NCBI RefSeq assembly: GCF_009739465.1
Contig: NZ_WHOM01000035.1
Coordinates: forward strand, 24,128 to 88,127
Direction of reading: 5' to 3'
Origin: Streptomyces apocyni
Lineage (GTDB): Bacteria > Actinomycetota > Actinomycetes > Streptomycetales > Streptomycetaceae
DNA length: 64,000 nt
The stretch's first letter is position 1. Each line of letters begins with the position of its first letter. The notes below the pieces were generated by a model. It had not been told where the DNA came from. It saw only the letters and a list, made by a program, of their open reading frames with translations, and searched no databases. Made by a program: the position numbers and the translations under genes. Positions 44,745 through 53,125 of the stretch are shown piece after piece.

Positions 44745-45932
44745 GTGACCACCGCCCAATCCCCCGTGGATCTTGGCGTCCAGCCGACGCCTCTCGCCCT
44801 GCTGCTGCTCGGCCGCGACGCCGACCCCAGGAGCGAGCGCGGCGTGGAGTGCCCCGGCGACCTGCCGTCGCCCTCCGACCCGGATCTCGTGGCGCGCGCC
44901 CGCGCGGCCAAGGAGAAGCTGGGCGACAAGGTCTTCGTGCTCGGCCACCACTACCAGCGCGACGAGGTCATCCAGTTCGCGGACGTCACGGGTGACTCCT
45001 TCAAGCTGGCCAAGGACGCGGCGGCCAGGCCGCAGGCCGAGTACATCGTCTTCTGCGGTGTGCACTTCATGGCCGAGTCCGCGGACATCCTGACCACGAG
45101 CGACCAGAAGGTCGTCCTGCCGGACCTCGCGGCCGGGTGCTCGATGGCCGACATGGCCACCGCCGAGCAGGTGGCGGAGTGTTGGGACGTACTGACCGAG
45201 GCGGGCATAGCCGAGCAGGTGGTGCCCGTCTCGTATATGAACTCCTCCGCCGACATCAAGGCCTTCACCGGCAAGCACGGCGGCACGATCTGCACCTCGT
45301 CGAACGCGAAGCGGGCCCTGGACTGGGCCTTCGAGCAGGGGGAGAAGGTCCTCTTCCTGCCGGACCAGCACCTGGGCCGGAACACCGCCGTACGGGACAT
45401 GGGGATGTCCCTGGACGACTGTGTGCTGTACAACCCGCACAAGCCGAACGGCGGGCTGACCGCCGAGCAGCTGCGGGACGCCAAGATGATCCTGTGGCGC
45501 GGCCACTGCTCGGTGCACGGCCGTTTCTCGCTCGACTCGGTCAACGAGGTACGGGAACGGGTTCCCGGGGTGAACGTGCTGGTGCACCCCGAGTGCAAGC
45601 ACGAGGTCGTGGCGGCCGCGGACTACGTGGGGTCCACGGAGTACATCATCAAGACGCTGGAGGCGGCCCCGGCCGGTTCCAAGTGGGCGATCGGCACCGA
45701 GCTCAACCTCGTGCGGCGGCTCGCCAACCGCTTCGCCGCCGAGGGCAAGGAGATCTCCTTCCTCGACAAGACGGTCTGCTTCTGCTCGACGATGAACCGC
45801 ATCGACCTGCCGCACCTGGTGTGGGCGCTGGAGTCGCTGGCCGAGGGGAACCTGGTCAACCAGATCGAGGTCGACACCGAGACCGAGAGCTTCGCCAAGC
45901 TGGCGCTGGAGCGGATGCTGGCGCTTCCCTGA
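44745..45932 (+). CDS. nadA: Quinolinate synthase
   Basis: 395 aa [4Fe-4S] enzyme that condenses iminoaspartate with dihydroxyacetone phosphate to quinolinate for NAD synthesis. GHHYQRDEVIQFAD, the cluster Cys in VFCGVHFMAES, HPECKHEV and KTVCFCSTM are diagnostic of the family. The start GTG at 44745 has AAAGGG about 8 nt upstream. Unlike many actinobacteria, no nadB or nadC follows it. Confidence 0.96.
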   Translation: MTTAQSPVDLGVQPTPLALLLLGRDADPRSERGVECPGDLPSPSDPDLVARARAAKEKLGDKVFVLGHHYQRDEVIQFADVTGDSFKLAKDAAARPQAEYIVFCGVHFMAESADILTTSDQKVVLPDLAAGCSMADMATAEQVAECWDVLTEAGIAEQVVPVSYMNSSADIKAFTGKHGGTICTSSNAKRALDWAFEQGEKVLFLPDQHLGRNTAVRDMGMSLDDCVLYNPHKPNGGLTAEQLRDAKMILWRGHCSVHGRFSLDSVNEVRERVPGVNVLVHPECKHEVVAAADYVGSTEYIIKTLEAAPAGSKWAIGTELNLVRRLANRFAAEGKEISFLDKTVCFCSTMNRIDLPHLVWALESLAEGNLVNQIEVDTETESFAKLALERMLALP

Positions 45933-45942
45933 CATCCTCGTC

Positions 45943-45966
45943 GCCCGGGGCCGTCTGGTCCCGGGC
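45943..45966 (+). terminator. Terminator downstream of nadA
   Basis: GCCCGGG (45943-45949) pairs with CCCGGGC (45960-45966) over a 10-nt loop, between convergent nadA and the response regulator. Confidence 0.55.
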
Positions 45967-45994
45967 GGCAGCGTGTCCGCGGCTGTCCGCGGGC

Positions 45995-46675
45995 TCAGTC
46001 CGCTCGGGGGCGTACCAGGCCCGATTCGTAGGCGATGACGACGAGGCCCGCGCGGTCCCGGGCGCCCAGCTTCGCCATCGCGCGGTTCACATGGGTCTTC
46101 ACCGTGAGCGGGCTGACGGTGAGCCGCTCGGCGATCTCGTCGTTGGAGTGGCCGCCCGCGACCTGCACCAGCACCTCGCGTTCCCGTACGGTGAGCGCCG
46201 CGAGCCGCTCGCCGTGCCGCCCGCCGCCCTCGTCGGCGCCCGCGCCCTGCGCCAGGAACCTGGCGATCAGGCCCCGGGTCGCGACCGGTGAGAGCAGCGC
46301 GTCACCCGCCGCGGCGACCCGGATGGCGCTCAGCAGCTCCTGTGGTTCGGAGCCCTTGCCGAGGAACCCGGAGGCCCCGGCGCGCAGTGACTGCACCACG
46401 TACTCATCGACCTCGAACGTGGTCAGCATGACCACGCGCACCTGGCTGAGGTCCGGATCCTCGCTGATCATCCGGGTGGCGGTGAGGCCGTCCGTGCCGG
46501 GCATCCGGATGTCCATCAGGACGACATCGGCGCGCTCGGACTTCGCCAGCCGTACCGCCTCCGCGCCGTCCGACGCCTCACCGACGACGTCCATGTCGGG
46601 CTCCGAGGCGACCAGCACCTTGAAGGCGCTGCGCAGCAACGCCTGATCGTCGGCGAGCAGTACCCGGATCGTCAT
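45995..46675 (-). CDS. NarL/LuxR-family response regulator
   Basis: 226 aa. The receiver domain has LLADDQALLR and phospho-Asp in VVLMDIRMPGTDG (about residue 54). The LuxR helix-turn-helix contains LTVREREVLVQVAGG and PLTVKTHVNRAM. It overlaps the kinase gene upstream by 4 nt. The regulon is unknown. Confidence 0.92.
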   Translation of the reverse strand: MTIRVLLADDQALLRSAFKVLVASEPDMDVVGEASDGAEAVRLAKSERADVVLMDIRMPGTDGLTATRMISEDPDLSQVRVVMLTTFEVDEYVVQSLRAGASGFLGKGSEPQELLSAIRVAAAGDALLSPVATRGLIARFLAQGAGADEGGGRHGERLAALTVREREVLVQVAGGHSNDEIAERLTVSPLTVKTHVNRAMAKLGARDRAGLVVIAYESGLVRPRAD

Positions 46676-47892
46676 GTTCTCTCTCCTGTGAGTGCCCGCA
46701 GGGGCAGCGTCGCGTGGACCCGGAAACCACCCTGGTAGCGGGGTCCGGCGGTGCAGCTGCCGCCCAGCGCCGAGACCCGCTCGCGCATCCCGAGCAGCCC
46801 GTGGCCGCCGCCGTCCGGGGGGCCCTGGAAGCCGGGGCCGTCGTCCAGGACGGTGATCTCGATCTGCCGGCCCACCCGGATGACGCTCACCTCGGCCGTG
46901 GCTTCGGCACCCGCGTGCTTCTGGACGTTGGTCAGCGCCTCTTGTATGACGCGGTACGTGGCCAGGTCCACGGAGGCCGGGAGCGGCGTGCCGTCGTCGA
47001 CGCGTACGACCTCCACCTGGAGCCCGGCGTTACGGAAGGTGTCGAGCAGCTCGCCGAGGCGGGCGAGGCCGGGGGCGGGCTCGGTGGGCGCCTCCGGGTC
47101 GCCGCTCTGGCGCAGCAGGCCGACCGTGGAGCGGAGCTCACCGAGCGCCGAGCGGCTGGCCTCGCGTACGTGGGCGAGTGCCTCCTTGGCCTGGTCGGGG
47201 CGCTTGTCCATGACGTGCGCGGCGACGCCCGCCTGCACATTGACCAGGGCGATGTGGTGGGCGACCACGTCGTGCAGTTCACGGGCGATCCGCAGCCGCT
47301 CCTCCGCGACCCGGCGGCGGGCCTCCTCCTCGCGGGTGCGCTCGGCGCGTTCGGCGCGTTCCCGGATGGCGTCGACGAAGGCGCGGCGGCTGCGTACGGC
47401 GTCGCCTCCCGCGGCCGCCATACCGGTCCAGGCGAAGATGCCCAGGTTTTCCTGGGCGTACCAGGGCAGGGGTCCGGAGAGCATGGCGGCGGCGGTGAGG
47501 ACGGTCATGGTGAGCAGGCCGACTCGCCAGGTGGTGGGACGGTCGGTGCGCGCGGCGACGGTGTAGAGCGCGATGACCGCGCTCATCACGACGGGGGCAC
47601 GCGGCTCACCGGTGATCAGTTCGACGAGGGAGAGACCGCTGGTGGCGGCCAGGACCACCATCGGGCTACGGCGGCGGAGCACCAGCACCGCGGAGACCAG
47701 CACCATCAGCACGACGCTGAGCGCGCCCGGCGCCCGCCCGAAGGTGGGTCCGTACGGCCCGTGCGGCTCCACGAACGAGCCGATCAGCATGCAGACGAAC
47801 ACAGCCGACGCGAGCCCGGAGTCAAAGGCCAGGGGGTGGGCGGTCAACCAGCGGCGGGCCCGCGCGAAGAGCGTCACCAGCACGGCCCGCAC
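46672..47892 (-). CDS. NarL-type sensor histidine kinase
   Basis: 406 aa with four to six N-terminal helices (about 20-160) and no sizeable extracellular loop. The HisKA_3 box RIARELHDVVAHHIALVNVQ has the phospho-acceptor His, and the HATPase has LTNVQKHAG and LDDGPGFQGP. The DesK-like layout suggests membrane-state sensing, but the signal is unknown. I keep GTG at 47892, though the ribosome site is weak and an inner start is possible. Confidence 0.88.
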   Translation of the reverse strand: MRAVLVTLFARARRWLTAHPLAFDSGLASAVFVCMLIGSFVEPHGPYGPTFGRAPGALSVVLMVLVSAVLVLRRRSPMVVLAATSGLSLVELITGEPRAPVVMSAVIALYTVAARTDRPTTWRVGLLTMTVLTAAAMLSGPLPWYAQENLGIFAWTGMAAAGGDAVRSRRAFVDAIRERAERAERTREEEARRRVAEERLRIARELHDVVAHHIALVNVQAGVAAHVMDKRPDQAKEALAHVREASRSALGELRSTVGLLRQSGDPEAPTEPAPGLARLGELLDTFRNAGLQVEVVRVDDGTPLPASVDLATYRVIQEALTNVQKHAGAEATAEVSVIRVGRQIEITVLDDGPGFQGPPDGGGHGLLGMRERVSALGGSCTAGPRYQGGFRVHATLPLRALTGERT

Positions 47893-48016
47893 CTCTGTGC
47901 GCGCCGTGGGGGCTCTGTGTGCTCAGTCAACGGATCGTCGCAATGGCTGGGGGCGAGGTGGCGAGAGCAGCGCCCCCGCCCCCTCGCCATACACGGGGGG
48001 CGGGGGCGCTCACTCG

Positions 48017-48298
48017 TCAGCTGCCAGGGATGAGTCCGTCGTCGCTGAGCATCTCGCGCACCTCTTCGAGGGTCGCGTCCGGCGGCGGCAGAATCAGTTC
48101 GGACGGCTCAAGCGCGTCCTCGGGGAGGGGGGTGCCCAGCTCGCGCACCCTGCTCAGGAGCGCGGTCAGGGTCTGCCGGAAAGCTGGGCTGTCGCCGTGC
48201 TCCATCTCGTCGAGCAGCTCGTCGTCCAGCTTGTTCAGTTCGGCGAAGTGGCTGTCAGCCAGCTTCACCTGCCCCTCCCCCATGATCCGTACGATCAC
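48017..48298 (-). CDS. pspAA: PspA-associated protein PspAA
   Basis: 93 aa actinobacterial PspAA-family protein (MIVRIMGEGQVKL at the start, DDELLDEMEHGD in the middle). It is encoded 50 bp downstream of pspA and presumably co-transcribed. GTG start with GGAGAG upstream. It probably modulates PspA-mediated envelope-stress protection. Confidence 0.85.
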   Translation of the reverse strand: MIVRIMGEGQVKLADSHFAELNKLDDELLDEMEHGDSPAFRQTLTALLSRVRELGTPLPEDALEPSELILPPPDATLEEVREMLSDDGLIPGS

Positions 48299-48332
48299 GA
48301 AACTCTCTCCTCGAAGTCGAGCCGGGGACTGA

Positions 48333-48364
48333 CTACTGCTTGTCGAAGCTACTGCTTGTCGAAG
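48333..48364 (-). repeat. 16-bp tandem duplication at the pspA stop codon
   Basis: CTACTGCTTGTCGAAG occurs twice in direct tandem (48333-48348 and 48349-48364). The pspA stop lies in the second (upstream-coding) copy, so the extra copy is untranslated. Confidence 0.95.
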
Positions 48365-49146
48365 CGGGGGGTGTCCTGCGGGGTCTGCTGACCCTGCTCG
48401 GCGCCGTTACCGCCTTCGATGGCCTGCTGGGAGCCGGAGTTGCCTCCGGCCAGCTCGGCCTTCATACGCTGTAGCTCCAGCTCTACATCCGTACCACCGG
48501 AGAGACGGTCCAGCTCGGCGGCGATGTCGTCCTTCTGCATCCCCGACTGGTCGTCCAGGGCGCCGGACGCGAGCAGCTCGTCGATGGCGCCGGAGCGCGC
48601 CTGCAGCTGCGCGGTCTTGTCCTCCGCGCGCTGGATCGCCTGGCCGACGTCACCCATCTCCTCGGAGATGCCGGAGAAGGCCTCGCCGATCCGGGTCTGC
48701 GCCTGGGCGGCGGTGTAGGTGGCCTTGATGGTCTCCTTCCGCGTACGGAAGGCGTCAACCTTGGCCTGCAGCCGCTGCGCCGCGAGAGTGAGCTTCTCCT
48801 CCTCGCCCTGCAGCGTCTGGTGCTGCGTCTCCAGGTCGGTGACCTGCTGCTGGAGCGCGGCACGCCGGGACAGCGCCTCACGCGCCAGGTCCTCACGGCC
48901 CAGCGCGAGCGCCTTACGGCCCTGGTCCTCCAGCTTGGAGGACTGGCCCTGGAGCTGGTTCAGCTGCAACTCAAGCCGCTTGCGCGAGGTCGCCACATCG
49001 GCGACACCGCGGCGCACCTTCTGCAGCAGCTCCAGCTGCTTCTGGTACGAGTAATCGAGGGTTTCGCGCGGGTCCTCGGCCCGGTCAAGGGCCTTGTTCG
49101 CCTTCGCGCGGAAGATCATCCCCATACGCTTCATGACACCGCTCAT
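48349..49146 (-). CDS. pspA: Phage-shock protein A (PspA/IM30 family)
   Basis: 265 aa, predominantly one long coiled coil (about 25-215) with Gln-rich heptads (LQLNQLQGQSSKLEDQ), typical of the ESCRT-III-like PspA/Vipp1 family that binds stressed inner membranes. A short N-terminal amphipathic helix (MGMIFRAKANKALDRAED) precedes it. Streptomyces PspA supports membrane integrity under envelope stress. Start ATG. The upstream intergenic holds three 11-bp repeats. Confidence 0.94.
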   Translation of the reverse strand: MSGVMKRMGMIFRAKANKALDRAEDPRETLDYSYQKQLELLQKVRRGVADVATSRKRLELQLNQLQGQSSKLEDQGRKALALGREDLAREALSRRAALQQQVTDLETQHQTLQGEEEKLTLAAQRLQAKVDAFRTRKETIKATYTAAQAQTRIGEAFSGISEEMGDVGQAIQRAEDKTAQLQARSGAIDELLASGALDDQSGMQKDDIAAELDRLSGGTDVELELQRMKAELAGGNSGSQQAIEGGNGAEQGQQTPQDTPRFDKQ

Positions 49147-49467
49147 GGGCTTCGCGCGCCCCCTTCTGACGGACTTCAGAGCTCCAGCACTGCAATACGA
49201 CCCAGCCTACGGGTCCTGACACCATTACCGCACTGTTCGAGCGCCGATGCGCTCATCCCCAAGGACGACTCTGCCCTGACCACTCCGGCGTAGGGAGTAG
49301 GTGCTCCCCCCCGGCTGGACCTTGAGAAATCCGCGTCAATGCCCTCATACGGAACGGCATACGTACCGGTTACGTACGGGTTACGTACCGGTACAGACGA
49401 CTGCCGTTGCCAGATCGTTCCCCACCCTTGTGTGCTCCATGCGTCGCACCCCGTACCCTTGGGTTTT
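49147..49467. other. 321-bp divergent region between pspA and the DUF3043 gene
   Basis: No supportable ORF. Contains the triple 11-bp repeat at 49361-49393, and TACCCT at 49454-49459 as a -10-like box about 9 nt before the GTG at 49468, suggesting a leaderless rightward mRNA. Confidence 0.6.
49361..49393. repeat. Three tandem 11-bp repeats (ACGTACSGGTW)
   Basis: ACGTACCGGTT, ACGTACGGGTT and ACGTACCGGTA follow each other exactly. The 11-bp phase puts the units on one face of the helix. The frame GTTAC-N6-GTTAC resembles direct-repeat sites of the MtrA response regulator; this is a hypothesis. Confidence 0.9.
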
Positions 49468-50061
49468 GTGTTCCGTAGCCGTGCCAATTCCGGGAAGTCC
49501 CCCACCGAGCAGGTGCCGGACCTCTCCAAGCAGCCCCGTGACCCAGAAGCTCCGAAGGGTCGCCCCACCCCCAAGCGCAGCGAGGCCCAGTCTCAGCGCC
49601 GCAGCGTGGCCAACACGCCGATGACCCGCAAGGAGGCGACGAAGCGCCAGCGCGACGCCCGCCGGGCGGACATGGCCAAGCAGCGCGAGGCGCTGGCCAG
49701 TGGCGATGAGCGCTATCTGCCGAACCGCGACAAGGGCAAGGTGCGCAGGTTCGCCCGCGACTTCGTCGACTCGCGGTTCTGTATCGCCGAGTACTTCCTG
49801 CCGCTGGCCGTCATCATCCTGGTGCTGAGCATGCTGCGGAACCCTGGGCTGCAGAACATCTCGCTGCTGCTCTGGCTCTTCGTGATCGTCATGATCGTCG
49901 TTGATTCGATCGGTCTCGCGTTCCGGCTGAAGAAGCAGCTCAGGGAGCGCTTCCCGGACGAGCCCAAGCGCGGTGCGGTGGCCTACGCGCTGATGCGGAC
50001 CCTCCAGATGCGCCGACTGCGACTGCCCAAGCCGCAGGTCAAGCGCGGAGAGCGGCCCTGA
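49468..50061 (+). CDS. DUF3043-family membrane protein
   Basis: 197 aa. A long basic N-terminus (Arg/Lys/Gln-rich, about 1-100, including TRKEATKRQRDARRADMAKQ) precedes two transmembrane helices (about 110-155; YFLPLAVIILVLSML and SLLLWLFVIVMIVV) and a basic C-terminus. The family is found throughout Actinobacteria and is of unknown function. GTG start at 49468, probably leaderless. The stop overlaps a possible CTG start of the following methyltransferase. Confidence 0.85.
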   Translation: MFRSRANSGKSPTEQVPDLSKQPRDPEAPKGRPTPKRSEAQSQRRSVANTPMTRKEATKRQRDARRADMAKQREALASGDERYLPNRDKGKVRRFARDFVDSRFCIAEYFLPLAVIILVLSMLRNPGLQNISLLLWLFVIVMIVVDSIGLAFRLKKQLRERFPDEPKRGAVAYALMRTLQMRRLRLPKPQVKRGERP

Positions 50062-50096
50062 GCACGACCGGTTTCACCGGGGGCGCGGCCGAGTGG

Positions 50097-50858
50097 GTGA
50101 AGAGCCTCGGCGGGCTGCGTGATGTCGTACGGCAGGAGCTGCTGGCCCGGCAGCTGGACGAGCAGATCGCCGCGCGCTTCCCGGTCGGGCAGCGGCTGCG
50201 GGTCCTCGACGTGGGCACCGGTCAGGGCACCCAGGCCCTGCGGCTGGCTCGTGCCGGGCACCAGGTGACCGGCGTGGAGTCCGACCCGGCCATGCTGGCC
50301 GTGGTGCGGGAGGCGCTGGCCACCGAGCCTGAGGGCATCCGGAAGCGGGTGCGGCTGATCGAGGGCGACGGGCGGGAGACGGGTGTGCACTTCACGCCCG
50401 GCGCCTTCGACGTCGTGCTCTGCCATGGCGTGCTGATGTACGTGGACGAGCCGGACGCGATGCTGGCGGGCCTGGCCCGGGTACTCGCACCCGGTGGGCT
50501 GTTGTCGCTGCTCGTACGGAACGCCGACGCGCTGGCCATACGGCCTGGCCTGAGCGGCGACTGGGACGCGGCGCTGGCCGCGTTCGACACCGACACGTAC
50601 ACCAACCGGCTCGGCCTGCCGGTGCGCGCCGACCGGCTCGACGCCCTGACCACGACGCTCGGCGGCATCGGTACGCCGCTGCGGGCCTGGTACGGGGTGC
50701 GGGTGTTCACGGATACCGCACCCAGCGGCGCGGAGCTGCCCGGGGACGCGGTGCTGGGGGCGCTCCTCGACGCGGAGGAACGCGCGGGGCGCACGGAACC
50801 GTACCGCCGGGTCGCGGCGCTGCTGCATGTGTGCGGGGTACGCGGGGCGACTGCCTGA
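50097..50858 (+). CDS. Class I SAM-dependent methyltransferase
   Basis: 253 aa Rossmann methyltransferase. The SAM-binding motif I is VLDVGTGQGTQALRLA, with GVESDP (motif II acidic) and DVVLCHGVLMYVDEPD. The substrate is unknown. The canonical start is GTG at 50097, but CTG at 50058 is in frame. It overlaps the upstream stop and has GGAGAG at good spacing; the 13 extra residues (LSTTGFTGGAAEW) look like the N-terminus of orthologues as I remember them. The true start may therefore be CTG. Confidence 0.87.
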   Translation: MKSLGGLRDVVRQELLARQLDEQIAARFPVGQRLRVLDVGTGQGTQALRLARAGHQVTGVESDPAMLAVVREALATEPEGIRKRVRLIEGDGRETGVHFTPGAFDVVLCHGVLMYVDEPDAMLAGLARVLAPGGLLSLLVRNADALAIRPGLSGDWDAALAAFDTDTYTNRLGLPVRADRLDALTTTLGGIGTPLRAWYGVRVFTDTAPSGAELPGDAVLGALLDAEERAGRTEPYRRVAALLHVCGVRGATA

Positions 50859-50964
50859 CCCGGCTGCGGCTGACTGGCGGGGCGGTACCGGCTGACGCGG
50901 GGCCACCCCCTGTTCGGCGGCTCACCGCGGGCCCGGGACCGGGGCGCACGGTGATACTCCGGGC

Positions 50965-52074
50965 ATGGACCGCTCCCGTCACACGCGTCATTCACGCCAC
51001 AGGCGCCACACGCGTCATCCCCACTGCGTCCGGCTCCTGCTTCCGCTGGGCTCCGCCGTCTGTGCCGCCGCGCTCCTTGCTGGGTGTTCCGGGTCCGGCC
51101 CGTCGCGGACCGACGCGACGACCCAGGCCGCGGCGCCCGAGCGCGCCAGCGCCAGCGACCTCCAGCGGGACTACCAGAAGGTGATCAGGGACGTCCTGCC
51201 CTCGGTCGTCCAGATCAACGCCACCGACAGCCTCGGCTCCGGAGTCGTCTACGACGACGAGGGCCATGTCGTCACCAACGCCCATGTCGTGGGCGAGGAG
51301 GAGACCTTCACCGTCACCTCGGCCACCGGCGAGGACACCCTCACCGCGAAGCTGGTCTTCAGCTACCCGCAGCAGGATCTCGCCGTGATCAAGCTGGACG
51401 AGGTGCCGGACGGGCTGAGAGCGGCGGAGTTCGCCGACTCGATGGAGGTCGAGGTCGGCCAGCTGGTGCTCGCGATGGGCTCCCCGCTCGGCCTCTCCTC
51501 CAGCGTCACCCAGGGCATCGTCTCGGCGACCGGGCGAACCATCAGCGAGGGTCGTAGGGGCGGTGGCACCGGGGCCGTCTTCGGCGACATGGTGCAGACA
51601 TCGGCGCCGATCAACCCCGGCAACAGCGGGGGTGCGCTGGTCGACCTGGACAGCGAGGTGATCGGCATCCCCACGCTCGCGGCCACCGACCCGGAGCTGG
51701 GCGGCAGCGCGGCGCTGGGCATCGGCTTCGCGATCCCGGCCTCGACGGTGCGGACGATCGCGGACCAGATCGTGAAGGACGGCAGGGTCACCGACTCCGG
51801 CCGGGCGGCCCTCGACATCACGGCCCGTACCGTGGTCGGCGACGACTACCGCCCCGCGGGGGCGGCCATCGTCGAGACCACACCGGACGGCGCCGCCGAC
51901 GAGGCGGGCCTCAGGCCTGGCGACGTCATCACCAGGATCGGCGACGCGGCGATCACCACGACCACCTCGCTGGCCGAGGCCCTGGCGTCAGCGAAGCCCG
52001 GGGACAAGGTCGAGGTGACGTACACCCGAGACGACGACGAGCGAACCACCGAGGTCACGCTGGGCGAACGCTAG
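50965..52074 (+). CDS. HtrA-like serine protease lipoprotein with PDZ domain
   Basis: 369 aa. The signal peptide has an unusually His/Arg-rich n-region (RHTRHSRHRRHTRHPH) and lipobox LAGC (Cys41). The trypsin-like triad is His107 in TNAHVV, Asp138 in YPQQDLAVI and Ser221 in GNSGGAL. A C-terminal PDZ domain (about 280-369) follows. It degrades misfolded extracytoplasmic proteins. The stop TAG lies at the edge of a cluster of repeat elements. Confidence 0.92.
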   Translation: MDRSRHTRHSRHRRHTRHPHCVRLLLPLGSAVCAAALLAGCSGSGPSRTDATTQAAAPERASASDLQRDYQKVIRDVLPSVVQINATDSLGSGVVYDDEGHVVTNAHVVGEEETFTVTSATGEDTLTAKLVFSYPQQDLAVIKLDEVPDGLRAAEFADSMEVEVGQLVLAMGSPLGLSSSVTQGIVSATGRTISEGRRGGGTGAVFGDMVQTSAPINPGNSGGALVDLDSEVIGIPTLAATDPELGGSAALGIGFAIPASTVRTIADQIVKDGRVTDSGRAALDITARTVVGDDYRPAGAAIVETTPDGAADEAGLRPGDVITRIGDAAITTTTSLAEALASAKPGDKVEVTYTRDDDERTTEVTLGER

Positions 52075-52078
52075 GACC

Positions 52079-52230
52079 TGTCCGACGGACCAGGGTCGGC
52101 CACGCCGCGGCCTCTGGTCCGGTGCGTCGCAAGGCGCCGGAGCGTCCTCACAGCGAAGCTATTGGGGCGTTTCGGCACGCGGCGAGACGCCGTGCCAGAC
52201 GTCGCGACCCCGGCCCTGGTCCGCCGGACA
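52079..52230. repeat. Inverted-repeat-bounded unit 1 (152 bp)
   Basis: TGTCCGACGGACCAGGG (52079-52095) and its inverted copy (52214-52230) match at 16 of 17 positions. The interior has no ORF. It abuts the HtrA-like stop codon. Confidence 0.75.
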
Positions 52231-52240
52231 AGCCCCGTAG

Positions 52241-52482
52241 GACAGGCCCTTGGGGCGTCTCTCCGATCTTCGCGGATCAGCCTGCGCCCGCTGCGAAGCA
52301 GCTGATGTCTCGCGGTGCGGTGCGTCGGCGTGCGGCCGGACCGCCCTCGTACTGGACGTACGTGCGTGATTCGGCCGTGCGTCGAGGGGGCCCCTCCCTG
52401 CTCGAGCGCAGTCGAGAGCTTGGGGGCGCGTGCCAGGCGTCGCCCGCCCACGAAGATCGGGGAGACGCCCCTAGGGCCTGTC
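52241..52482. repeat. MITE-like unit 2 (242 bp, 32-bp terminal inverted repeats)
   Basis: Left arm 52241-52272 (begins GACAGGCCCT) and right arm 52451-52482 (ends AGGGCCTGTC) match as inverted repeats at 30 of 32 positions. The interior holds GCGGATCAGCCTGCGCCCGC and a CTCGAGCGCAGTCGAG palindrome and no transposase. No target-site duplication is evident. Confidence 0.85.
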
Positions 52483-52568
52483 TGACACTTCCCGTCGTCG
52501 CCCGCAGGGCGGCCGCGCGGCGTTAGGTGCGTGCTCTCGGTGTACTGGCCCGCAGGCCCTCGTGCTGG

Positions 52569-52738
52569 CCCTAGGTCCAGCGGGCTCAACGCTGGGCGCC
52601 TGGGTGCTGTCGCCCTGATCTCTGCGGATCAGCCTGCGCCCGCCGCGCGGGGCGCCTCTCGCCCGAGCGAAGCCGAGGGCTTGGGGCGCGTGCAGGGTGT
52701 CGCGGGCCCGCAGGGGGCGGGGAGACTGGACCCTAGGG
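52569..52738. repeat. Diverged repeat unit 3 (170 bp)
   Basis: Ends are CCCTAGGTCCAG and CTGGACCCTAGGG, inverted with one gap. The internal blocks GCGGATCAGCCTGCGCCCGC, GCTTGGGG-GCGCGTG and GGGGAGAC-CCTAGGG match unit 2 in the same order and orientation, so it is a diverged and shortened relative. Confidence 0.7.
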
Positions 52739-52764
52739 GTGTCCGGCGCGGGCCATCGGCGCAC

Positions 52765-52811
52765 GCGCGCTGCGGCGTGCGCGGCTGCGGCGCACGCACG
52801 CCGCAGCGCGC
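52765..52811 (-). terminator. Terminator downstream of the 68-aa gene
   Basis: A 17-bp perfect stem GCGCGCTGCGGCGTGCG/CGCACGCCGCAGCGCGC with a 13-nt loop. Confidence 0.75.
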
Positions 52812-52838
52812 GCGGCTGCCGAGCCGCGGCCGCCGGAG

Positions 52839-53045
52839 CTAGTCCGCGTTCAGGGGCATGGGGCCGTAGATCTTGGTGCCGTCCTCTGAAAGGGTCACCT
52901 GGTCCGCGCCCCCTTCGAGGAGCTCCTTCCAGTGCTCGCCGATCCAGGACTCCGCGTCGCCCTGCGTGGTGAACTCCTCGGGTTCGACGGCGGGCTGGAC
53001 CTCTGTCCCGTCGGCCTTCTCGAACCGCCACGTCCACGCCACCAT
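52839..53045 (-). CDS. Small conserved acidic protein (68 aa)
   Basis: 68 aa beginning MVAWTWRFEKADG, with three Trp residues and an acidic middle (EPEEFTTQGDAESWIGEHW). I recall similar short proteins across Streptomyces but no assigned function. It lies between the repeat cluster and the cobU fusion, on the opposite strand. Confidence 0.8.
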   Translation of the reverse strand: MVAWTWRFEKADGTEVQPAVEPEEFTTQGDAESWIGEHWKELLEGGADQVTLSEDGTKIYGPMPLNAD

Positions 53046-53125
53046 GTCAGCCTCCCAAGATCCGAACCGTGCCAGCAGCCTATCCGGGCGCGCAAGACCC
53101 GCGCGGACACGGGAGGATCGTGCCC

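Larger units (their letters stand above)
52075..52838. other. 764-bp gene-free region with stacked repeat elements
   Basis: No credible ORF. Holds three inverted-repeat-bounded units and the terminator of the 68-aa gene. Elements in this region share blocks with one another. Confidence 0.8.
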
